NCBI RefSeq assembly: GCF_018390515.1 | Contig: NZ_JAHBBK010000003.1 | Location: 558,001-622,000 of the forward strand | Reading direction: 5' to 3' | DNA from: Mucilaginibacter sp. Bleaf8 | GTDB taxonomy: Bacteria > Bacteroidota > Bacteroidia > Sphingobacteriales > Sphingobacteriaceae | DNA: 64,000 nucleotides | Shown: piece by piece, positions 26,047 to 35,406 of the stretch | Layout: each line of letters starts with the position of its first letter | How positions within the stretch are numbered: position 1 is the first letter of the stretch | Notes under the pieces: model-generated | What the model saw: only the letters and a program-made list of their open reading frames with translations | The model's database searches: none | What the model was told of the DNA's origin: nothing | Position numbers and translations under genes: made by a program

Positions 26047-27387
26047 ATGTTTAAAAAAATACTTATTGCTAACCGTGGTGAAATAGCCCTGCGGATTATC
26101 CGCACCTGTAAAGAGATGGGCATCAAAACGGTAGCCGTATACTCAACTGCCGATCGTGACAGTTTGCACGTGCGTTTTGCTGACGAAGCCGTATGTATCG
26201 GTCCGCCGGCAAGCCGCGATTCTTACTTAAACATTCCCAACATTATATCAGCAGCCGAGCTGACCAATGCGGATGCTATCCACCCTGGTTACGGCTTTCT
26301 GTCTGAAAACGCTAAGTTTTCGGCTATCTGTGCCGAGTATGGTATTAAGTTCATCGGCGCTACTGCCGATCAGATCAATGCCATGGGCGATAAGGCATCA
26401 GCCAAATCAACCATGAAAAAAGCCGGCGTGCCAACCATTCCGGGTTCCGAGGGTTTGCTTACCGATGTGAAAGAAGGTATACAGGTTGCCGGTAAAATAG
26501 GTTATCCTATCATACTGAAAGCTACTGCCGGTGGTGGTGGCCGCGGTATGCGTATTGTTTGGAACGATTTGGAGTTTGAACCAGCCTGGGATTCGGCCCG
26601 TGCCGAGGCCGGTGCTGCCTTTGGCAACGACGGTATTTACCTTGAAAAATACGTGGAAGATCCACGCCACATTGAAATACAGGTAGTGGGCGATCAATAC
26701 GGCAGAGTTTGCCACCTGAGCGAACGCGATTGCTCTATCCAGCGTCGTCACCAAAAGCTGGTTGAAGAATCGCCATCACCTTTTATTACCGAGAAACTAC
26801 GCCGTAAAATGGGCGAGGCTGCCATTAAAGGTGCTAAAGCCGTTAATTACGAAGGTGCCGGTACCATTGAGTTTTTGGTGGATAAACACCAGAACTTCTA
26901 CTTTATGGAGATGAATACCCGTATCCAGGTAGAGCACCCGGTTACCGAAGAGGTAATCAACGTGGATTTGATCAAAGAGCAAATCAAGGTTGCTGCCGGT
27001 ACACCAATATCAGGTAAAAACTACGAGCCTACCATGTGCGCTATTGAGTGCCGTATCAACGCCGAGGATCCGCTTAACAACTTCCGCCCGTCGCCGGGTA
27101 AAATCACCAACTTCCACTCACCGGGTGGCCATGGTGTAAGGGTTGATACACACGTATACAGCGGTTACGTTATCCCGCCAAATTACGACTCAATGATTGC
27201 GAAACTGATTTGCGTGGCGCAAACCCGCGAAGAAGCTTTGAACACCATGGAGCGTGCCTTAAGCGAATTTGTGATCGAAGGTATCAAAACCACTATTCCG
27301 TTCCATTTACAACTGTTAAAAGATCCGAACTTTAGAGCAGGTAACTTTACCACCAAGTTTATGGAGACTTTTGAGATTGTGGCTTAA
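26047..27387 (+). CDS. accC: Biotin carboxylase subunit of acetyl-CoA carboxylase
   Basis: ATP-grasp enzyme that carboxylates AccB-bound biotin. The 446-residue protein starts [18 protein letters not shown], has the glycine-rich ATP loop [11 protein letters not shown] near residue 162, and the motif [13 protein letters not shown] near 289. Length matches E. coli AccC. It ends at a hairpin whose right arm merges into the next promoter. The carboxyltransferase subunits (accA, accD) are not in this window. Confidence 0.97.
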   Translation: MFKKILIANRGEIALRIIRTCKEMGIKTVAVYSTADRDSLHVRFADEAVCIGPPASRDSYLNIPNIISAAELTNADAIHPGYGFLSENAKFSAICAEYGIKFIGATADQINAMGDKASAKSTMKKAGVPTIPGSEGLLTDVKEGIQVAGKIGYPIILKATAGGGGRGMRIVWNDLEFEPAWDSARAEAGAAFGNDGIYLEKYVEDPRHIEIQVVGDQYGRVCHLSERDCSIQRRHQKLVEESPSPFITEKLRRKMGEAAIKGAKAVNYEGAGTIEFLVDKHQNFYFMEMNTRIQVEHPVTEEVINVDLIKEQIKVAAGTPISGKNYEPTMCAIECRINAEDPLNNFRPSPGKITNFHSPGGHGVRVDTHVYSGYVIPPNYDSMIAKLICVAQTREEALNTMERALSEFVIEGIKTTIPFHLQLLKDPNFRAGNFTTKFMETFEIVA

Positions 27388-27418
27388 GAAATATTTTACT
27401 ACAAATAAAATTAAAATC

Positions 27419-27455
27419 AAATACCATTCGTATATCATACAGAATGGTATTTTTG
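27419..27455 (+). terminator. accC terminator fused with the tatC promoter
   Basis: Perfect 11-bp inverted repeat AAATACCATTC (27419-27429) / GAATGGTATTT (27442-27452), 12-nt loop, ending in TTTTG. The distal arm and its T tract also make up the -7 box TATTTTTG at 27448-27455. Confidence 0.75.
27448..27455 (+). promoter_or_regulatory. -7 promoter box of tatC inside the terminator arm
   Basis: TATTTTTG fits TAnnTTTG and ends ten bases before the tatC ATG. It shares five bases with the terminator's distal arm. Confidence 0.6.
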
Positions 27456-27465
27456 TTTGCAATAC

Positions 27466-28341
27466 ATGAGCGATAATAAGATAGTAAAAGCAATAAAGGA
27501 AAAGAGTAAAGACCTGGAGGTCGAGATGTCGTTTTTTGACCATATTGAGGTTTTGCGGTGGCATCTGATACGGTCGTGCATAGCGATATTGGTATTCACT
27601 ATTCTGGCTTTTGTTTATTATGATTTTGTTTTCGATCAGATCATCATGGGGCCCATGAAGCCCGACTTCTGGACCTATCGTATGCTGTGCAAGTTGGGTG
27701 ATGCGTTACATCGTCCGGGCTTTTGTATCACATCCATTCCGGGCAAAATTATCAATACCGAAATGGCCGGCCAGTTTACCCTCGAAATAAATTCGGCCCT
27801 CATTATTGGTATTACCTTAGGTTTCCCTTACCTGTTATGGGAAGTTTGGCGCTTTATTAAGCCTGCGTTGCATGAAAATGAACGTAAAGCAGCATCGGGC
27901 TTTGTGTTCTATGCCTCATTCCTTTTTATATTAGGTATACTGTTCGGATACTTCGTGATTGCGCCCGAGTCGATCAGCTTTTTAGCTGGTTACAAAGTGA
28001 GCGATATTATTGAAAATACATTTACTGTTGATTCTTACCTGTCGTCCGTAGCTACACTTACCTTAGCAACCGGCGTGGTATTTCAGCTTCCTATTCTGGT
28101 TTATATCTTATCAAATATCGGCATCCTTACACCGAAGGTAATGCGGTCGGGCAGGCGTTATGCTGTTGTAGCCATATTGGTTATTTCTGCCGTGATTACA
28201 CCAACGCCCGATATGATGACCATGATGATTGTGAGCTTACCGCTGTTTATATTGTACGAGGTAGGTATTAAAGTTGCAGCCGTGGTTGAAAAACGGAAGC
28301 TAAAAAAACACAATGAGCTGATGACCACCAGCAATAAATAA
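27466..28341 (+). CDS. tatC: Sec-independent protein translocase subunit TatC
   Basis: Core membrane receptor of the twin-arginine export pathway. The 291-residue protein has six hydrophobic helices and the family motifs SFFDHIEVLRWHLIRS near the start and FGYFVIAPESISF in the middle. A periplasmic insertion between helices 1 and 2 (about residues 58-105) is longer than in E. coli TatC, as is usual in Bacteroidota. The ATG at 27466 is preferred to an upstream TTG because of the promoter position. rpiB follows after 20 bases. Confidence 0.95.
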   Translation: MSDNKIVKAIKEKSKDLEVEMSFFDHIEVLRWHLIRSCIAILVFTILAFVYYDFVFDQIIMGPMKPDFWTYRMLCKLGDALHRPGFCITSIPGKIINTEMAGQFTLEINSALIIGITLGFPYLLWEVWRFIKPALHENERKAASGFVFYASFLFILGILFGYFVIAPESISFLAGYKVSDIIENTFTVDSYLSSVATLTLATGVVFQLPILVYILSNIGILTPKVMRSGRRYAVVAILVISAVITPTPDMMTMMIVSLPLFILYEVGIKVAAVVEKRKLKKHNELMTTSNK

Positions 28342-28361
28342 TTGCATATCCTTTCTTCATC

Positions 28362-28799
28362 ATGATTAATAAAGAACTCAAAATTGCTATTGGTTCAGAC
28401 CATGCCGGCTTTAGCTATAAACAAGCTTTGCTGGAATGGTTGCCTAATGCCCTGGTAAAAGATTTTGGTACCTACTCAACCGATTCGACCGACTATCCCG
28501 ACTTTGCCCATCCCGTAGCCGCTGCTGTAGAAAGTGGCGAGTTTGATTTTGGTATTTTGGTATGCGGAAGTGCCAACGGTGTAGCTATTACAGCTAATAA
28601 GCACCAAGGTATACGTGCTGCTATTTGCTGGCAGCAGCAACTGGCCAGCCTGGCCCGCCAGCACAACAACGCCAATGTGGTTTGTATTCCTGAGCGGTTC
28701 ATTTCGTTGGATGAAGCCAAAAGTATTGTAGAAACCTTTCTGACTACCGAGTTTGAAGGTGGCCGCCATGCCAACCGGGTAAACAAAATGTCTTGCTGA
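28362..28799 (+). CDS. rpiB: Ribose-5-phosphate isomerase B
   Basis: Interconverts ribose-5-phosphate and ribulose-5-phosphate in the non-oxidative pentose phosphate pathway. The 145-residue protein begins LKIAIGSDHAGFSYK and carries the catalytic Cys68 in LVCGSANGVAI, as in RpiB; a related LacA/B role is unlikely given the lack of tagatose genes. It lies 20 bases after tatC and is probably cotranscribed. Confidence 0.95.
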   Translation: MINKELKIAIGSDHAGFSYKQALLEWLPNALVKDFGTYSTDSTDYPDFAHPVAAAVESGEFDFGILVCGSANGVAITANKHQGIRAAICWQQQLASLARQHNNANVVCIPERFISLDEAKSIVETFLTTEFEGGRHANRVNKMSC

Positions 28800-28888
28800 A
28801 TTTGATTTTGGCACATAATTGTTACGCCTGCATTAACAAATTAATTTGTATGTTGGCTACTGATTGAGATTATTGCTACGCAACCAAA

Positions 28889-30436
28889 ATGAAGAAAACT
28901 TTTTTATGCAGTGCGGCACTGATAGCTGCGCTGGGGGCATGTGCCCAAAAAAATGCTACTGCCGTTAAATACGCGCAGTACATTAGTGTTGAAGACGCTA
29001 AAAAACACCTGAGCATTATTGCATCTGATGCTTTTGAAGGTCGCGAAACCGGTAAACCCGGTGCCGATAAAGCCGCCAATTACCTGGCAGCTGAATTCAA
29101 AAAAATGGGTCTGCAAGCCCCGGTTAACGGTTCGTACTTTTTAGACGTGCCTTTAACGGTAAGCTCTTTCAGCATCAAATCATTTGCCGTGAATGGCAAT
29201 GCGCTGAGCTATGGTAAAGACTACCTGTCATTAGGTGGTGCAGGTACACAAACCGTTAATGCAAGTGAAGTAGTGTTTGTTGGTTATGGCAGCGAAGCTG
29301 AAGTAAACAACCTGGATGTAACCGGTAAAGTAGTGGTGCTGATTGGCGATGCCAAGCCCGGTGCCGAAGCTAACCCGCCTCAGCGCGGTGGCGGCTTTAT
29401 CTCAGCAGCACAAAACCTGCGTCGTAAAAATGCAGGTTTGGTTATTGCTGTAATGAGCAGTAAACTGCAAGGCTCGCCAAGCAACAGCAGCGAGCGCATG
29501 ACTTTAAAACAAGAGAACCCGCGCCCGATAGTTCCACGCCCGCTGATTGTAACCATCAATCCGGCTACTGCAAATCAATTACTGAAAAACAGCGGCAAAA
29601 CCTACGAGCAACTGCAAACTGCTGCCGCTTCAACACAAGCGCCTCAAACTTTAAAAGCAGAGGTGTCTGTTAGTTACGAGTCGGCCAATAAAGATGCTAA
29701 AGCGGTAGATGTATTGGGCTTTTTACCAGGTTCCGATCCTAAACTGAAAGATGAAGTGCTGGTATTTTCGGCACATTACGATCATATTGGCATGCTACCG
29801 GAAGGTACTCCCGGCGACCGCATCAATAACGGTGCTGACGATGACGGATCGGGCACTACAGGCGTGCTTGAAATTGCCCGCGCCTTTACCAAAGCCAAAA
29901 AAGATGGCAAAGGCCCGCGCCGCAGCGTCCTGTTTTTGGGTAACGTAGGTGAGGAGAAAGGTTTATTGGGTTCGGAGTACTACTCTGAGCATCCGGTGTT
30001 CCCGTTAGCCAATACCATTACCGATTTAAATATTGACATGATTGGCCGCCGCGACCCATCGCATGATGGCAAGCCCGATTACTGTTACCTGATTGGTTCG
30101 GATAAATTGAGCACCACGCTGCACAAGATCAGCGAAAACGCCAATAATACCTACACCAAAATGGACATCGATTACAAGTACAATGATCCGAAAGATCCGG
30201 AACGTATTTACTACCGTTCAGATCATTACAACTTCGCCAAGCACAACGTGCCGATCGTATTTTACTTTAACGGTGTACATGCCGATTACCACGGTTTAGG
30301 CGATGAAGTAAGCAAAATCGATTTCCCGTTACTGGTTAAGCGTGCGCAACTGGTGTTTTACACCGGCTGGGATTTGGCCAACCGCGACGAGCGCCCGGCA
30401 GTGGATGTAAAAAACGACATGCCGTCAGAACGATAA
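28889..30436 (+). CDS. M28-family zinc aminopeptidase lipoprotein
   Basis: Exported dizinc peptidase of 515 residues. The N-terminus is a lipoprotein signal with lipobox LGAC (Cys18), so it is membrane-anchored. A PA-like insert lies in the first half (VVLIGDAKPGAE). The M28 metal and catalytic motifs are HYDHIGM, NNGADDDGSGTTG, GEEKGLLGS, DMIGRRD and VHADYHGLGDE, all in order. It probably removes N-terminal residues from peptides in the periplasm. A strong hairpin follows. Confidence 0.93.
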   Translation: MKKTFLCSAALIAALGACAQKNATAVKYAQYISVEDAKKHLSIIASDAFEGRETGKPGADKAANYLAAEFKKMGLQAPVNGSYFLDVPLTVSSFSIKSFAVNGNALSYGKDYLSLGGAGTQTVNASEVVFVGYGSEAEVNNLDVTGKVVVLIGDAKPGAEANPPQRGGGFISAAQNLRRKNAGLVIAVMSSKLQGSPSNSSERMTLKQENPRPIVPRPLIVTINPATANQLLKNSGKTYEQLQTAAASTQAPQTLKAEVSVSYESANKDAKAVDVLGFLPGSDPKLKDEVLVFSAHYDHIGMLPEGTPGDRINNGADDDGSGTTGVLEIARAFTKAKKDGKGPRRSVLFLGNVGEEKGLLGSEYYSEHPVFPLANTITDLNIDMIGRRDPSHDGKPDYCYLIGSDKLSTTLHKISENANNTYTKMDIDYKYNDPKDPERIYYRSDHYNFAKHNVPIVFYFNGVHADYHGLGDEVSKIDFPLLVKRAQLVFYTGWDLANRDERPAVDVKNDMPSER

Positions 30437-30485
30437 AAGCAGGTACAATGCACCAACCATGCATTGATCAAATAAATGAAAGTTT

Positions 30486-30520
30486 AAAGCGTTATCCTAA
30501 ATCAGGATAGCGCTTTTTTT
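30486..30520 (+). terminator. Terminator after the M28 peptidase gene
   Basis: AAAGCGTTATCCT / AGGATAGCGCTTT, 13 bp with one G-T wobble, 5-nt loop and a run of seven T. A classical intrinsic terminator. Confidence 0.88.
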
Positions 30521-30608
30521 GTTAACTGAACTCGTCATAGCTTGTAACTTCGCCTCGAAACAACAACTATGGATTATCAACTCAAGAAAAAACATTAATT
30601 TCGCCTTT

Positions 30609-31997
30609 ATGGGAAGCACTGCCGAAAAGTTTTTAGCGGATTCAGAAGAGAAAGCATTTGATCAGGACCATCGCCGTATCATTAACTTTAATATGGGCCG
30701 TTATCATGCATCGGCAACCCGTGGCATTAACAGATTAACCAACCTGGAAAATGCCAAGCGTAAGGCGCACGTGAGCAAATGGCGGGTGATGGAAAACCTC
30801 GACAAATTTTTACTTGAATTTGAGGCCAACTTTCAGCGCCGTGGTGGTAAGGTGATCTGGGCTAATGATGTGGAAGAAGCCCAGCAGGAGATATTAAGTA
30901 TTATTCAGCGCAGTGGTGGCCGCAAGGTGGTAAAATCAAAAACCATGGCTACGGAGGAAATTCATTTGAATGAGTTCCTGGAAAAAAACAACATCGAGTC
31001 GCTGGAGACCGATCTGGGCGAATACATTGTGCAGCTACTGGGCCAAAAGCCTTATCATATTGTAACGCCGGCCATGCACCTTTCCAAAGAAGATATAGCC
31101 CGCCTGTTTAACGAAAAGTTCGGTACCCCGATAGATGCCACACCCGAGCAGCTTACCCTCAAAGCCCGTGAACTGCTGCGCGAAAAGTACCTGCAGGCCG
31201 ATGTGGGTATTAGTGGCGCTAACTTTTTAATTGCTGATACCGGCAGTATTGCATTGAGCGAAAATGAAGGTAATACCCGTTTGTGTACTACCTTTCCTAA
31301 AATACATATTGCGGTAGTCGGTATCGAAAAAATGATACCCTCCATTGCCGATCTGGATCTGTACTGGCCGCTACTGTCCACTCATGGTACGGGGCAAAAC
31401 CTTACCGTATATAATACCATTTTGAGCGGTCCGCGCCAGGCCGATGAAACTGATGGCCCAGAGGAAATGTATGTGGTACTGCTGGATAATGGGCGTACTA
31501 ATGTACTGGCCCAAAAGGATCAGCGCCAGGCTTTGTATTGCATCCGTTGCGGAGCTTGTTTAAATGCCTGCCCCATATACCAAAATGTAGGTGGCCATAC
31601 GTATAACACTACCTACAGCGGCCCTATAGGTTCGGTAATTACACCGCACATGAAGGGTATGGAAGAGTTTAAGCACTTGAGCTATGCCTCCAGCCTATGT
31701 GGGCGTTGTACCGAGGTTTGCCCGGTAAAAATTGACCTGCATAAAATGCTGCTGCTTAACCGGCGCGATGCGGTGAAAGAAGGTTTAACTCCAAAATTGG
31801 AGCAGTGGGGATGGGCCGGCTGGAAAAAGGCCATGCTGAGCCGTAAGATTACCGATTTTTTTGGTGGTAAAACAAAGAATTTCCTGATGCAGCTTTTCTT
31901 TAAAAAAGCCTGGGGCAAGTATCGCGAAATGCCCGAAGTTGCCGAAAAATCATTTGCACAGCGCTGGGCCGAAGAGCAAAATAAAAAAGAAGACTAA
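30609..31997 (+). CDS. lutB: LutB-type iron-sulfur protein (lactate utilisation)
   Basis: LutB/YkgF-family protein of 462 residues, a subunit of the L-lactate oxidation complex LutABC in bacteria where it was studied. The first two thirds form the LUD domain (GSIALSENEGNTR and related), followed by two ferredoxin-type 4Fe-4S clusters: CIRCGACLNACP from about residue 311 and CGRCTEVCP from about 364. The ATG at 30609 fits the family; a longer frame from 30519 adds a non-conserved leader. The lutA and lutC partners are not adjacent. Confidence 0.92.
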   Translation: MGSTAEKFLADSEEKAFDQDHRRIINFNMGRYHASATRGINRLTNLENAKRKAHVSKWRVMENLDKFLLEFEANFQRRGGKVIWANDVEEAQQEILSIIQRSGGRKVVKSKTMATEEIHLNEFLEKNNIESLETDLGEYIVQLLGQKPYHIVTPAMHLSKEDIARLFNEKFGTPIDATPEQLTLKARELLREKYLQADVGISGANFLIADTGSIALSENEGNTRLCTTFPKIHIAVVGIEKMIPSIADLDLYWPLLSTHGTGQNLTVYNTILSGPRQADETDGPEEMYVVLLDNGRTNVLAQKDQRQALYCIRCGACLNACPIYQNVGGHTYNTTYSGPIGSVITPHMKGMEEFKHLSYASSLCGRCTEVCPVKIDLHKMLLLNRRDAVKEGLTPKLEQWGWAGWKKAMLSRKITDFFGGKTKNFLMQLFFKKAWGKYREMPEVAEKSFAQRWAEEQNKKED

Positions 31998-32002
31998 GCC
32001 CG

Positions 32003-32581
32003 ATGAGAAAAGTTATCCTGAACCTGGCCGTAAGCCTAGATGGTTTTATTGAAGACGCTAACGGCGCTTACGATTGGTGCTTTACTGACCAGGACTATGG
32101 CATGTCGGAGTTTTTCAGCAATACGGATACGATTTTCATCGGCCGGAAAAGTTTTGAACTCATTACCGGTATGGAGGATGAGTACTTTCCGGCTATTCAA
32201 AAGATATACGTATTTTCTGATACCCTGCAGGTAACCCTACACCCAAAGGTTGAAGTACTTAACCGTGATAATTGGGAAACCAAAGTTCGGGAACTGATTA
32301 ATACCGACGGGCCGGATATATGGCTGTTTGGCGGAGCTGGCCTGGTGTCTTCCTTTTTGCAGAAACGTTTACTCACGGAGCTGTTGCTATCCGTGCACCC
32401 GGTGATATTGGGTGGCGGCAAGCCGCTTTTTAAGGATTTAAAAGAGCGGGTAAACCTCCTACTTACCGATACACAAACTTATGATTCGGGATTGGTGCAA
32501 TTGCGTTATGTACTGAAACCGGTATTCGATTACAGTATTTTAAAAACCGATTACACCCACTCGGGAGAGGAAAGCGATTAA
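32003..32581 (+). CDS. Dihydrofolate-reductase-fold (RibD C-terminal-like) protein
   Basis: NADPH-dependent reductase-like protein of 192 residues, with the starting strand KVILNLAVSLDGFIEDANG, the TIFIGRKSFEL helix and the nucleotide-binding loop LFGGAGLVSSF. The family (YwjB/YyaP-like) is related to RibD and DHFR, but its substrate is unknown. It begins five bases after lutB and is likely cotranscribed with it. Not a replacement for FolA on this evidence. Confidence 0.9.
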   Translation: MRKVILNLAVSLDGFIEDANGAYDWCFTDQDYGMSEFFSNTDTIFIGRKSFELITGMEDEYFPAIQKIYVFSDTLQVTLHPKVEVLNRDNWETKVRELINTDGPDIWLFGGAGLVSSFLQKRLLTELLLSVHPVILGGGKPLFKDLKERVNLLLTDTQTYDSGLVQLRYVLKPVFDYSILKTDYTHSGEESD

Positions 32582-32683
32582 CATAAAACTGTTTTATTGC
32601 GCTGCTTGGTGCATGTAAGCTAATTGCATATTTTATAGCAACGCTTTTACCCGAAGCCATCACATACAGGCCTATCACTTTTT

Positions 32684-34009
32684 ATGCAACAAACCGGCAT
32701 CCAAAAAAAAGTACGCCCTTTACAACTTATTGCCATCATCTTTTTCACGGTATCAGGCGGGCCATACGGCTTGGAACCGCTATTGAGCTATGCCGGCGAA
32801 CATGCGGCTTTGCTGGTGTTGCTAATTACGCCATTGCTGTGGGACGTACCTGCCATCCTGACGGTGCTTGAACTGAACAGCATGCGGCCGGTAACCGGCG
32901 GCTATTACCAATGGGTAAAGCATGGCCTTGGCCGTAAGCTGGGCTTTTTTGAAGGCTGGTGGACGTGGATATACACTTTCGTTGACTTGGCTATTTACCC
33001 GGTATTGTTTGTGGAGTATGCCTCGTTTTTCTTTCCGGGCTTGCAGGCCTATAAAATACCGGTTTGCCTGGCTATCATCTGGGCTTCGGCCGGTTTAAAT
33101 ATATGGGGCATTATGCAGGTTGGCCGGGCATCCATGCTGTTAAGTGTACTGGTACTATTGCCGCTTATTATTTTGTTTATTGTGGCCGCTATGCACCATC
33201 AGGGTAGTTACAGCTTACCAGCACCGGGTTTGCACGGGGTAGGTTTCCCATCCTTAAGTATGGCACTGTATACCGTAATGTGGAACTGCTTGGGTTGGGA
33301 CAATGTTACTACTTATGCACAAGAGGTTGAAAAGCCCGTACGTTCCTATTTGTTTTCGGTAACGGTAGCCTTTATACTGGTTATGGTAGTGTATACGCTG
33401 GCTATAGTTACTGCACAGCAATCCGGTATTAGTGCAGCTGCTTTTAACAATGAAGGTTTCCCGGCACTGGGCATGCGGATGGCGGGGTATTGGCTTGGTG
33501 CGCTTTTAGCTGCCGGCGGTATGGCCAGTACGCTGGGTATTTACGCTGCAGTTTTGTTATCCGTATCGCGCGTGCCAAAAGTTATGGCGGATGACGGATT
33601 ATTACCCGCTATGCTCAATCGCACGCATCCGCGGTTCAAAACACCTTATGTATCTATCATAATATGCTCTGTAGTAGTTAGCCTGATGGTGCTGTGGTCA
33701 TTTGCCGAGCTGTTGATTATCGATGTTACAGTTTATGGCGCAGGGCTGGCGCTGGAGTATGCAACGCTCATCAGGTTGCGTATCAAGGAGCCGCATGTTA
33801 TCCGCCCTTTTAAAATACCACTAGGTACAGCCGGGCTATACCTGCTGTTACTGCTACCTGCAAGCGTATACCTGGTGGCACTGGCCGGTGCTTTTATATC
33901 CGAAGGGCAAGGCATTAAACCGGCCCTGTTTGCGCTCGGCGCACTGGCTACGGCAGAGGTAGCATGGCGTGTGGTGGTATGGCGTAAACCATTGCTCAAA
34001 AATTTTTAA
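32684..34009 (+). CDS. APC-superfamily amino acid permease
   Basis: Inner-membrane transporter of 441 residues with about twelve predicted helices. The first helix has the APC substrate-loop pattern FFTVSGGPYGLEPLLSYAG, and helix 3 onwards shows PVTGGYYQWVKHGLG. The GGPYG form is typical of the PhsE/YfnA-like lateral branch. The substrate, probably an amino acid or polyamine, cannot be predicted. The next gene's promoter overlaps the end of this gene. Confidence 0.92.
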   Translation: MQQTGIQKKVRPLQLIAIIFFTVSGGPYGLEPLLSYAGEHAALLVLLITPLLWDVPAILTVLELNSMRPVTGGYYQWVKHGLGRKLGFFEGWWTWIYTFVDLAIYPVLFVEYASFFFPGLQAYKIPVCLAIIWASAGLNIWGIMQVGRASMLLSVLVLLPLIILFIVAAMHHQGSYSLPAPGLHGVGFPSLSMALYTVMWNCLGWDNVTTYAQEVEKPVRSYLFSVTVAFILVMVVYTLAIVTAQQSGISAAAFNNEGFPALGMRMAGYWLGALLAAGGMASTLGIYAAVLLSVSRVPKVMADDGLLPAMLNRTHPRFKTPYVSIIICSVVVSLMVLWSFAELLIIDVTVYGAGLALEYATLIRLRIKEPHVIRPFKIPLGTAGLYLLLLLPASVYLVALAGAFISEGQGIKPALFALGALATAEVAWRVVVWRKPLLKNF

Positions 34010-34016
34010 TTACAGC

Positions 34017-34024
34017 TATATTTG
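34017..34024 (+). promoter_or_regulatory. -7 promoter box, probable leaderless start
   Basis: TATATTTG, perfect, ending four bases before the ATG at 34029, just after the permease stop codon. A second clear leaderless candidate like gltX. Confidence 0.65.
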
Positions 34025-34028
34025 CGTC

Positions 34029-34706
34029 ATGAAAAACCTTATCTACAGTTTGGCCGCCTTGTGCATGCTGCTGTTTGCATATAGTTCGGCAAGTGCACAA
34101 TTTAATAGTCCGTTCAATAGGCCGTTCAATACCCCATTCAATGGTATGCCTCCCATAAGAGTTCCTCCAAACAGAAATATGCACGTCATCACGATCAGAG
34201 AAAGTGGCTTTTATCATGTTGCTGGTGGAGGGATTTCATATAGGTTTGAAGTTGAAATGAAAAACGGGAAAAAATTAAAAGTTAGCTCCCCCATATATAC
34301 CGACACAGTTCGAAAGGCTACTTATTTAATTGTGCCTCGTGATTATGGCCTACCTAATGCCTACAAAGATCCTGAGAAGAGAATATACTGCAGGGAAACC
34401 AAAAGTATAGGCAGTGGTATAGCAACAGATAGCTGCTGGCTTTTTAAAGTTATTGAAGGTAAAATTAATGCTTACGGCCCTTTACCAGATGTTGACGTAA
34501 ATGAATGTTTATTTGCCATACAGGCGGGTGATGGCCCAATTAAACAATTTACCGTACAGGCATTGGAAGAAATGATTAAGGATGATGCAGATGCTTGGAA
34601 GTACTTAAAAAAGAAGAAGTTCTCTGATGCTATTGGTACCTACAATTACAATCAGAAACGTAAGCAGGAGGAAGAGGAATATGCGGAAGCGACAAAAGGC
34701 TATTAA
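34029..34706 (+). CDS. Exported hypothetical protein
   Basis: No family recognised. The ATG at 34029 gives 225 residues with a signal peptide (LIYSLAALCMLLFAYSSASAQ). The mature start has a short PFN/RP repeat (NSPFNRPFNTPFNG). The rest is mixed; the C-terminal 60 residues are Lys/Glu-rich and probably helical (LKKKKFSDAIGTYNYNQKRK). The gene is more AT-rich than its neighbours. A longer frame starting at 33969 runs inside the permease gene and is not favoured. Confidence 0.8.
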   Translation: MKNLIYSLAALCMLLFAYSSASAQFNSPFNRPFNTPFNGMPPIRVPPNRNMHVITIRESGFYHVAGGGISYRFEVEMKNGKKLKVSSPIYTDTVRKATYLIVPRDYGLPNAYKDPEKRIYCRETKSIGSGIATDSCWLFKVIEGKINAYGPLPDVDVNECLFAIQAGDGPIKQFTVQALEEMIKDDADAWKYLKKKKFSDAIGTYNYNQKRKQEEEEYAEATKGY

Positions 34707-34777
34707 CAAATGTTAACAATTAATTAAAACCTGTAAGCTGCCATCGTGTTAATCTCTTACATAAAACATCTACCATT

Positions 34778-35323
34778 ATGGCAACTACAAAAGCAAAAAA
34801 AACAGAAAATACGGAGAACGTTGAAGAGTCGGCATTAAAAGAATTATTTGTTGACGAGTTAAAGGATATTTACTGGGCTGAAAAGCACCTGTCAAAAGCC
34901 TTGGTAAAATTAGCCAAAGCAGCTACTTCTGAAGAACTGCGTGCCGCATTGGAAACGCACAAAGAAGAAACTGACAATCAGGTAGCACGCCTGGAGCAGG
35001 TTTTTGAACTTATCGAAGAAAAAGCATCAGCTAAAAAGTGTGATGCGATGGAAGGTTTGATCAAAGAATCAGAAAGCATTGTTGAAGATACAGAAGACGG
35101 CAGCATGACCCGTGATGCCGGTATTATTTCAGCTGCTCAAAAATCAGAGCATTACGAAATTGCATCATACGGTACCCTGCGTACTTTAGCTAACACTTTG
35201 GGCTATACTGAAGCGGCTAAATTACTGGATGAAACTTTGGCCGAAGAAAAGAAAACTGACGACCTGTTAACCCAGTTAGCAGAAAGCGCTATCAATGTAA
35301 CTGCTAAAGGCGAAAAAGCATAA
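34778..35323 (+). CDS. YciE/YciF ferritin-like family protein (DUF892)
   Basis: Ferritin-like four-helix-bundle protein of 181 residues, with a Lys/Glu-rich start and DUF892 pattern ALKELFVDELKDIYWAEKHL, then LETHKEETDNQVARLE and KSEHYEIASYGTLRTLA, which bring the metal-ligand glutamates and histidines. Members are often stress-induced (salt, oxidative), but the biochemical role is unsettled. It is a single gene with its own terminator. Confidence 0.92.
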   Translation: MATTKAKKTENTENVEESALKELFVDELKDIYWAEKHLSKALVKLAKAATSEELRAALETHKEETDNQVARLEQVFELIEEKASAKKCDAMEGLIKESESIVEDTEDGSMTRDAGIISAAQKSEHYEIASYGTLRTLANTLGYTEAAKLLDETLAEEKKTDDLLTQLAESAINVTAKGEKA

Positions 35324-35348
35324 GTAGCGTACAACTAATAATTTTAGC

Positions 35349-35388
35349 AAAAAGTCTGGCTGAATGAAGCCGGACTTTTTGTTTTTTA
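35349..35388 (+). terminator. Terminator after the ferritin-like gene, abutting pdeM promoter
   Basis: AAAAAGTCTGGCT / AGCCGGACTTTTT, 13 bp with one wobble and 6-nt loop, then G and six T. The next -7 box starts two bases beyond. Confidence 0.85.
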
Positions 35389-35389
35389 T

Positions 35390-35397
35390 TAACTTTG
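35390..35397 (+). promoter_or_regulatory. -7 promoter box of pdeM
   Basis: TAACTTTG, perfect, nine bases before the ATG at 35407. A TTG start at 35395 falls inside the box and is therefore rejected. Confidence 0.65.
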
Positions 35398-35406
35398 CAT
35401 TTACCG

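Noticed and set aside
33969..34028. Upstream extension of the AT-rich secreted protein into the permease gene
   Set aside because: The signal peptide begins at 34029, directly after a consensus promoter box.
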